From: Medicago truncatula
Lineage: Eukaryota; Streptophyta; Magnoliopsida; Fabales; Fabaceae
Direction: 5' to 3'
Assembly: GCF_003473485.1 (NCBI RefSeq)
Contig: NC_053045.1
Span: forward strand, 24,340,494-24,404,493
DNA length: 64,000 nucleotides
Part shown: piece by piece, positions 56,791-64,000 of the stretch
How the letters are laid out: each line of letters begins with the position of its first letter
Numbering within the stretch: the first letter of the stretch is position 1
Notes under the pieces: generated by a model
Databases searched by the model: none
What the model was told of the DNA's origin: nothing
Seen by the model: only the letters and a program-made list of their open reading frames with translations
Position numbers and translations under genes: made by a program

Positions 56791-57970
56791 GCATATTTAC
56801 ATGGATAAGATGTATGCGAATATAGTTACATATAATTTATAAAATAAAGGTAGCATAACTGATTTTAAGCTAAAGAAAATGTAACATGACTTCTAATTTA
56901 TCATCCTATTATCTTCCTATAAAGTCTAGATAAATGCATGCATGTACATTATATGTACCCCGTTGACCAATTAACATTGTTGAAACAAATGGAAATTAAG
57001 CATCACTTCCGCATGTGCATATATAGCTAGCACCATTTGACATTGATGTCTTTGAACATTTGGTGCAACTCTCATAATACAATCCAAACTGGTTAGGATT
57101 GAATTTAGTTGTTTTCCAAATAGTGATGCAATATGTTTCCTAACACAAATTATGCACATGAAATAAAGAATAATGCAATATGTATTTTTAATTTGTGCGT
57201 AAAAAAACTTAAAGCATGTTTGTGCATAAAAAAATCAGACATTGACTAAGTTTATAAATTCAGCAATTGGCCTAACCTGAGACAGTTTGGAAAAATCGTT
57301 GTACGAAGTACGTTGAGAAGAAGTCGAACTCTGACTTAAGTTCTAACTGAAGTTTTGACTCTGAACTTGAGAAGTGTTAAAGTCACGACAACAATTCAAG
57401 AAACATGGTCAAAAAACAATCAAATCGGATTGTGAAATAATAAGTTACTCTAACACTGTATTGTGAAATCATAGTGCAAACTTATTAAGTCTTAAACTTC
57501 TCAACAACCGGATGATGTAGGTTGATGAGCAACCTCGAACCTGATCAATTATTACATATATTTGGGTTTCCATGACTACAAAATGGAAGCAAGGAACTCA
57601 AGGTAAATGATAAAGCTACGAAGTATTTTTCCCATAGTGTTACATCAACTATATTCCCACTACATAAGGAAAGACATTTTTCGGATCTTTATCAAACTTA
57701 TACAAAACTATATCATCTGATGTTGACAAAATAGAAAATAATACCTTTTCTGTTTAGCAATGTTTAGTTTTTTTAATAAGAAAAAGATATGCATAGTTTG
57801 TTACGATATAAAGGTGCAATATATATATAAAAGATAAGTATAATTTTTTTAGGCATCTATACCTTTTATGTATATATATATATAAGCATAATTTTTTTAG
57901 GCATCTATACCTTTTTTGAAGAAAAGACATCTAAAATTTTACTTTTAATTAAAATCAAAATTTTATAAAA
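56791..57970. other. Intergenic; short 41 bp direct repeat
   Basis: No gene. AATTTTTTTAGGCATCTATA with flanking bases occurs twice (near 57842 and 57890), separated by a TATA run. Confidence 0.6.
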
Positions 57971-59690
57971 ATTATACGCATTAGCGTAACAAAAAAACAG
58001 ACACACGTAAAGAATTACTCTAAACGCTAATATGTGTGTCTTTATATTTGCGAGGTTGAAGAAAGAAAATAAAAATATTCTGTATCATTAAATGATAGCG
58101 TAAATAAAAATATTTGTGAGGTTGTTATGATTAAACGATATTTAAATTAAATATATAAGTGATAAAAATATAATAAAATTTCTTTGAAAAAAAGGTAATA
58201 AAATTAAATGGAACCTCCTTTAAAAGATTAAATGGAACGGCTAAAAAAAATAAAATGGAAGAAAAAAACATATTGAAATATAATATTTGAAAATAAAAGA
58301 AAAGGTTCCCAACGTAAATTGAAGAGAGATGCTTGTGAAATAAATTGTCGAGAAGTAGTTTTTTGAAGTAGCATTCAACAACTTTTGGCCAAAGCTCATT
58401 CCATTCAATTTTATGTATTAAAAAAAGTACCTTTTTTAGTAAGTACTTAATTGATATTGTACTTGGCCTAACTTATTCTTAAAAATGTAGAGAAGTTGAA
58501 AAAAAAAACCGGGTCAAACGGTATCTTAATCTCCCACAACGGCAGTGTAGAAGCAACTGAATTTGGGAGAAAAAAAAATTAGAAAATAGCTAAAAATAAA
58601 AAAAATTGGAAAATAGTGAAAAGTTGATAAAAATATGAAAATTGGAAAATAGTTAATAAAAATCGGTGAGGTAGCACTCAACAAAGCAATACTAAAAAAA
58701 ATTATATGCATTAGCGTAACAAAAAATAGACAAACGGACATAAAATATTACTTTAAATGTTAATGTGTGTGTGTGTATATTCGCGAGGTTGAACAAAGGA
58801 AATAAAAATATTTGGTATCATTAAATGACAGCGTGAATAAAAATATTTGTGAGGTTGTGATGATTAAACAATATTGAAATTAAATATATAAGTGATAAAA
58901 AGATAATAAAAATCTTTTGAAAAAAGATAATAAAATTAAATGGAACTGTTCAAAAAAATAAAATAAAATAAAGTTAAATGTAAAGAAAACATATTGAAAT
59001 ATAATATTAAAAAATAAAATAAAAGGTTCCTAACGTGAGTTGAAAAGAGGTGCTTGTGAAATATATTGTCGAGAAGTAGTTTTTTAAAGTAGCATTCAAC
59101 AACTTTTGGCCAAAGCTCATTCCATTCAATTCAATGCATTAAAAAATATTTCCTTTCTAGTAAGTACTTAATTGATGTTGTGTTTGACCTAACTTCTCTT
59201 TTAAAAATGTAGAGAAGTAAAAAAAAACCGGGTCAAACGGTATCTTAATCTCCCACAATGGCAGTGTAGAAACAACTGAATTTGGGAGAAAAAATTGGAA
59301 AATAGTTAAAAAAATTTAAAAATATAAAAATTGGAAAATAGTTAAAAAAAATCGGTGAGGTAGCACTCAACCAAGCAACACTAAAAAAATTATATGCATC
59401 AGCGTAACAAAAACACAGACAGACGGACATAAAATATTACTCTAAACGTTAATGTGTGTGTAAATATTTGCGAGGTTGAAGAAAGGAAATAAAAGTATTT
59501 GGTATCATTAAATGACCTAACTTCTCCTTAAAAATGTAGAGAAGTTGGAAAAAAGCCGGGTCAAGCGATACCTTACTCTCCCACAACGGCAATTTAGAAG
59601 CAACTGAATTTGGATGAAAAAATTGAAAAATAGTTAAAAAAATAAAAATTATAAAATAATTAAAAAATATGGTGAAGGGCAAAATGGGAA
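57971..59690. repeat. Three-copy tandem repeat of about 0.7 kb
   Basis: Units begin at ATTATACGCATTAGCGTAAC (57971), ATTATATGCATTAGCGTAAC (58701) and ATTATATGCATCAGCGTAAC (59389), periods 730 and 688 bp. Units 1 and 2 are full length. Unit 3 jumps from ATTAAATGAC directly to CTAACTTCTCC, losing about 340 bp. Each unit ends with CTCCCACAACGGCA-like sequence and a GGTGAGGTAGCACTCAAC block. No coding capacity in common on a consistent frame; origin unknown. Confidence 0.85.
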
Positions 59691-59921
59691 ATTCACCCTA
59701 AAAATGATGAGGTGACACTAACCACACCCCATCAATAAGAAATTACTAAAATGCCTCTCCTAGGGGCAAAATGGTAAAATTCCAAGGACTTATCTTTATA
59801 AAATATAGTAAGTAGATTTGCATAAAATGGTATGGTAATTATTCTATGCTATGACAGCTCAATGGTACATCTATAATTTATTTACCCATTTTTTTTACTT
59901 TGTGGGGGGTGGGGGGTGTGT

Positions 59922-60055
59922 GTGGTTGCAGAGGGTGTAGTTGATGGAGCAACTGAGGTTGTGAAGAATAGTTCTTTGGAATGTGTATTGAAGGAAGAAG
60001 CCAAGAATGGTGTTGCTTTGGGAATTTGTGGCGAGGGTGTCAAGAATGGCTTGAT
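59922..60055 (+). other. Possible exon fragment, unidentified
   Basis: After a pyrimidine-poor TGGTTGCAG, an open stretch encodes GVVDGATEVVKNSSLECVLK, then EEAKNGVALGICGEGVKNG. Codon composition is more gene-like than its surroundings, but I do not recognise it and no neighbouring exon is visible. It may be a captured or relic exon. Confidence 0.35.
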
Positions 60056-60302
60056 AAAACAAAATATTTTTCAAAGGTATTTTTCATGTGGCTTTATCCA
60101 TGTATATTAAAAAAACTACAACAATTAATAATTGAATTGATTTTAGAGTTAATAGTATTTTTCACCCTTGTAATATATGCCATTTTCAGTTTTTGCCCTA
60201 TAAAATTTTCGGTTTGATTTGCATCTTCGTAAAAAAAAAGAATCCGAAAAACACCCTTAATAGGCCATTAAAAAACCAAAATTTCTTAAAAAAATTATAT
60301 AA

Positions 60303-60432
60303 ACTCAGTTGAAGTAGGTCATGTAAACTGAGTTTAAGTGTACATCTAAAAGTTCAACGTTGTTCAATGATTATACGTTATATCAGTTTAAGTATCTACG
60401 TGTAAACTTAGTTTACATGAACCTACTTAATC
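60303..60432. repeat. Inverted repeat upstream of the Zim17-like gene
   Basis: AGTTGAAGTAGGTCATGTAAAC followed by TGAGTTTA is inverted as TAAACTTAGTTTACATGAAC followed by CTACTTAATCTGAA, with about 60 bp between. A foldback remnant about 300 bp upstream of the gene's start codon. Confidence 0.7.
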
Positions 60433-60736
60433 TGAATTTAAGTTAACCTCAACAATGTAAAACTGAAACTAGTACAGTCGAACAAGAAGAAGAAAATTGA
60501 AACTAGCGTTATTGAAAAGGAAGAAAAAATTCACTTATTTATAAGCAATTGAGTGTGAATGAAAGATGTTTTGATTTACTTTTTAATCTTCCAATAGAGA
60601 TTAATTGAACATCGGGATTGTTTGATCGTTGGTGGTTGAAACTCTTGATTTTACTGTTTTTTGGTTCTAGAAATAATTTCGTGTTTAAATTAATTTGGAA
60701 GAAGTCTGAAAGACGAAATCATTGATTATTGAATCA

Positions 60737-62684
60737 ATGGCGTCAGGCACAGTATACAATTTTCCAACGCTCTTTACTTGTTCCTCTTCCTCTGCACACA
60801 AAAACCCCCAACCTAATCTCTCCCTCCGTTTCAACCCTCCTTCCAGGTCAAGATTCTGTGTTGCTGCGATTGTGCCACAAAAGCTTCCCTGTCGGCGTCG
60901 AGTACTTAGAGTTCATGGTTTGCTTGGTGATGATTCTGTCACTTCCCCTTTACCAGAATCAAACAATTCTCAACCGGTTAGTCATTTTTCCAGTAATCAC
61001 ATCATTTTGGTCCCTAAACGTGTGTGATGCTCGAAATTACAAACACATCATCCTTAATGTCTCTTTTGTTAGTCATTTTATGGTATTGTGTTCCGCGTCC
61101 GACACGACACCAACACATATAATTACACCGAATTATGAGATTTTCTCAAATTATTAGCAGTGTTGGTGTTCGTGTCCGTATCAATGCTTCATAGCTTATG
61201 CATAGGGCAAGATTACTTCAATTTGGAATTTTGATTTGATTGATGATGATGCTATCTATCTTCTATATTTTTTACACTCCCTCTGGTCACTATTACAAGC
61301 AAAAGTTCACTTTTTAGGTTCATTCAATAAATGATGTATGTAGTCTATATAGTGACCGGAGGGAGTATATATATATTTTTTTCTTATAAAAAGGTTGGGG
61401 GCGAAGGCCAAACATTTATAGAAGATTTGTTTGACTTAGAAAAGATGTATGATTAGACTAAGTTGTCTGAATGTGAAAGAATTGTGAGTGCAGTTGGTAG
61501 AGAATACGGAGTATACATAAAACTCTAAGAGTGTGTTTGGATAGGGGAATATTTTGAGGTAATGTAATGTTTTGAGGGAATTCAATTATTTTGAGATGGA
61601 TTCAAACAATAGAATTCAGCTCAAAGTAGTTGAATTCCCTCAAAACATTACATTCCCTCAAAACATTCCCTCATCCAAACACACTCTAAGGTCACGGTTA
61701 AGAGCTTCTACATCTCAACAATTTTAGAAGCTGTTTTGTTGAACTTCTCTATGACTATAGCTATAAATTTATAAGGGCTTTTTTGTTAGTTAAGAACCCA
61801 TAAGGCAAAAGCCAATCCAAACCGAACCCATGGTCATAACTAAATTAACTTCTGCTGGTCAGCTTTTTCAAAAGCTCCTTCAATGAACTTTAGGTAAGTT
61901 AGAAACCAAATACTCACCTCAGTTGAGAAGCTTCTGTAATATAGAGCCTAAGAAGTAATCCAATATGGGCCTTAGTTATTGAATTTAGTTTGTGCTTGCC
62001 AAACTAGAATAAGTTTTTGTCTTGTTAATTCATGTGCATTTTTTTCGAACTGCATTTAATCCTTTCATATATGTAAAGTAGTGATGTTGACATTGTTTGA
62101 TTGGTCTTCGGTCATTCAAAATAATTGGTTTATTGATTAAATATTTATGGACATGAGCTTCCAGCCCGTGTCCTACTTTTGATCTTTGTATATATTAAGG
62201 GTATATTCATGCAATTCTTAATCAATTATCAAGTGAAGTTTTTTTTCTTCTTTTTTTATATTATTTTATTTTTAATTTTATTGTTGTTTGTTTTTATCTC
62301 ATTTCGCCATTTAGAGGAGTAAGTAATGGTTATGGCTGTTGAACATCTATCGGCTCAACTGTATATTGAATAAGAAGTACCAGTCATTTTCCTTTTTATG
62401 TTTGCGTATGTATGTTTTTACACATGTATGTATGTATATACTTTCCAATATTAATCATATCTTGTTGGAAGAAACCAATCATCGTCTTCTGTTCAAATAT
62501 TTGCTCTGTCCAAAGATTTATGATCTCAGTATACTATTATACTTTGCATATGCAGGGCGCTAGTATTGACTTAAATCTTCCAAGACGAAGTTTACTTGTA
62601 CAATTTACATGTGACTTGTGCGGTGAAAGAACAGAGAGGCTTGTAAACCGATTAGCTTATGAAAGGGGTGCCGTTTTTGTACAG
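60737..62684 (+). CDS. Zim17/DNL-type zinc-ribbon protein, plastid-targeted (partial)
   Basis: Exon 1 (60737-60976) encodes MASGTVYNFPTLFTCSSSSA and a Ser/Arg/Pro-rich stretch typical of a chloroplast transit peptide. The intron starts GTTAGTC and ends TGCAG. Exon 2 (62556-62684) encodes NLPRRSLLVQFTCDLCGERT followed by ERLVNRLAYERGAVFVQ, the first half of the DNL zinc finger with its CxxC. Exon lengths 240 and 129 bp keep phase 0. The second CxxC and the rest should be right of 64000; I found no matching exon before it. Zim17/Hep1 proteins keep Hsp70 soluble; the closest Arabidopsis match I recall is At5g27280. Intron 1 holds two MITEs and intron 2 LTR and LINE sequence. A TATA-like TTATTTATAAGC lies near 60535. 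Confidence 0.9.
61275..61365. mobile_element. Stowaway-like MITE in intron 1
   Basis: CTCCCTCTGGTCACTAT is inverted at ATAGTGACCGGAGGGAG, with TA at 61273-61274 and 61366-61367. About 91 bp. Confidence 0.8.
61529..61686. mobile_element. Tourist/Harbinger-type MITE in intron 1, 158 bp
   Basis: The ends GAGTGTGTTTGG and CCAAACACACTC are perfect inverted repeats with TAA at 61526-61528 and 61687-61689. Arms extend through GAGGGAATTC. The terminus shares GTGTGTTTGG with the large Harbinger element at 7826. Confidence 0.9.
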
Positions 62685-62844
62685 GTATCTATCACTTATT
62701 TATTCCTGTAGGACATCTATGTTGAATGTTTATGTTTAATCATATTTTTGTGAACATTAAGCATGATTTTTTTCCTTGTCTTTTAATGTTGTATTCATGC
62801 TTGACTTTTTTCAATATATTTTTAAATCATTTTATTTGTTTTTG

Positions 62845-63205
62845 TTGAGAGTCCCATACTAGATAGTGACGTGGCTTAAATAGTTGTTACGAGTGGGAGC
62901 AATTTCCATCTCACAAACCGGTTTAGTGGGTTGAATCAGGCCCGACTCAATGTATAATAAATATAAGAGCCTATTCTGGATCCGTTGAGTCATCCAGTAA
63001 CAGGCCACCTGGGTAATGTGTCCAATCTGAGGCATGAGGGTGGTGTGTGTAGAGTCATGCATTGATGGTAGAGATAGTAAGATTCATGTATGTTTAGATT
63101 CATGTATTCAGGGAGCTGGAGTTGTATTTATTTCTCCTTGTAAACATAACATGTAGTTAATTATGGATTGTATATAAATATCAGATTGTTGAGTGCTTTA
63201 GTCAA
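62845..63205 (+). mobile_element. Probable LTR fragment in intron 2
   Basis: TGTTGAGAGTCCCATAC starts a stretch that looks like a common legume Copia-type LTR, with GTATATAAATATC (~63172) as a TATA-like box. I found no closing CA end or TSD. Related sequence (GGATAGTGATATGACCTGAA) occurs near 63670-63720. Confidence 0.5.
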
Positions 63206-63210
63206 GCACA

Positions 63211-63419
63211 ACAACAACGACAACAACCAAACCTTATCCCACTAAGTGGGGTCGGCTACATGGATCAAATTACGCCATAATGTTAATAAACCATATTTAG
63301 ATCCAACTAATTAATCTCTTAATATTTTCTCTTATAGTTTTTCGAAGTCTACCTCTATCTCTAGTGATCTGACTATCCTTCGTTTGATCTACTCTCCTTA
63401 CTACAACTGAGTTCTTTAT
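63211..63419 (-). mobile_element. RTE-type LINE 3' fragment, minus strand
   Basis: On the minus strand it ends NLIHVADPT, stop, GTGGGATAAGG-type sequence and a degenerate (GTT)n tail (CAACAACAACGACAACAACC on plus), the end of plant RTE reverse transcriptases as I recall it. Upstream, RVDQTKDSQITRDRGRLRKT and IRENIKR match the RTE tail. The sequence TCAAGCACA at 63202-63210 and 63420-63428 is a TSD, so this is a 5'-truncated insertion of about 0.2 kb. Confidence 0.8.
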
Positions 63420-63429
63420 TCAAGCACAC

Positions 63430-64000
63430 TCATAATATTTCTCCCCATTATTTTTCACACTTTAATAGCGATTATAAATGGTAGACAACTCTCACCTTAC
63501 AATTTTTTGTGGATTGAGTTAGGTTAGGTCTAACCTAAATTTTTAGATGGTTATCGAAGTCTATCATAGATATGTTGGTTCATCCATTGTCAGGCCATTG
63601 GCAGTCCACTCAGCTAACTCCCTAGATATCTAGTCCTTTGCGTAAGGGGTGTGTGCTGAGCCTCACAGTGGATAGTGATATGACCTGAATAGTGATACAA
63701 GTGGGACAGCCCATACCTGATAAACTGGTTTTTTGGTTTCAAGTTGGTCCCTAAACCCCAATTCTAAGAGTTTTGGTGTGGTCAAGATAGGACCTTTTTA
63801 ACTTGGTAAAGTGGGATAGGGACATTGTTGTCAAGATTGAGCTCTTGCCTAGATTCTACACTCTAACATTTTTCTCTGTGCATGCTGATTGCTGCTTAAA
63901 TCGATAAACACCTATTGGATACAATTTTTATGATATTTGCAGTTAATATTTCTTGGATCACCATCCACACTAATACCATGTTGCCATACCACATCCTGTC
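63430..64000. other. Intron 2 sequence with LTR-like remnants
   Basis: 63515-63740 contains GGTTAGGTCTAACC, GTCAGGCCATTGGCAGTCC and the GGATAGTGATATGACC block also seen near 62860, suggesting a second diverged LTR piece. No exon recognisable as the second half of the DNL domain is present. Confidence 0.45.

Noticed and set aside
58526-59430. Two similar minus-strand frames (about 60-70 residues) in the tandem repeat
   Set aside because: Similarity is explained by the DNA repeat; indels are not multiples of three and codon pattern is not conserved.

Overview
This is plant nuclear DNA, almost certainly from a legume and most like Medicago. It is AT-rich, has intron-bearing genes separated by long non-coding stretches, three nuclear tRNA genes, and dense layers of transposable elements. 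The species call is inference from the look of the gene families and repeats; I ran no search.

Genes I consider functional are few. (1) The left edge (1-2575, minus strand) is the first large exon of an ATXR3/SDG2-type histone H3K4 methyltransferase, cut by the window edge before its catalytic domain. (2) 29009-32434 (plus) is a complete three-exon BTB/NPH3 gene, 545 residues, resembling Arabidopsis At3g22104. (3) From 60737 (plus) to the right edge lie the first two exons of a probably plastid-targeted Zim17/DNL-type zinc-ribbon protein, the partner family of Hsp70. tRNA-Tyr(GTA, with intron), tRNA-Ser(CGA) and tRNA-Asn(GTT) stand alone between them. Broken host genes are a class-A heat-shock factor relic (21262-22875) and two tandem B3-domain relics (55880-56760).

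Most of the rest is transposons, many resolvable to the base by target-site duplications (TSDs). A PIF/Harbinger element (7826-21044; TSD TCA) holds decayed Myb/SANT-like and DDE transposase genes. It is split by two solo LTRs of one family (TSDs CAAAG and ATAAT), and one of these is split again by a 3.5 kb solo LTR of a second family (TSD AGTAT). On the right, a solo LTR of that second family (43866-55677, TSD AATTG) is invaded by another copy of the same family (44462-53111, TSD ATGGA), which is invaded by a nearly full-length L1-type LINE (44809-51016, 15 bp TSD). Smaller elements include Harbinger-type MITEs, three Stowaway-like MITEs, long inverted-repeat elements with 9 bp TSDs (Mutator-like), three tRNA-derived SINEs, an RTE LINE tail and LINE/LTR relics.

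I see no bacterial-style system, CRISPR array or undescribed enzyme system. The most unusual items are the same-family solo-LTR-in-solo-LTR nest, two clusters of small GC-rich hairpins inside the 2.1-2.2 kb LTR family, a paralogous empty site that fixes the Harbinger boundary, a shared stop codon in the two B3 relics, and a 0.7 kb tandem repeat at 57971-59690.
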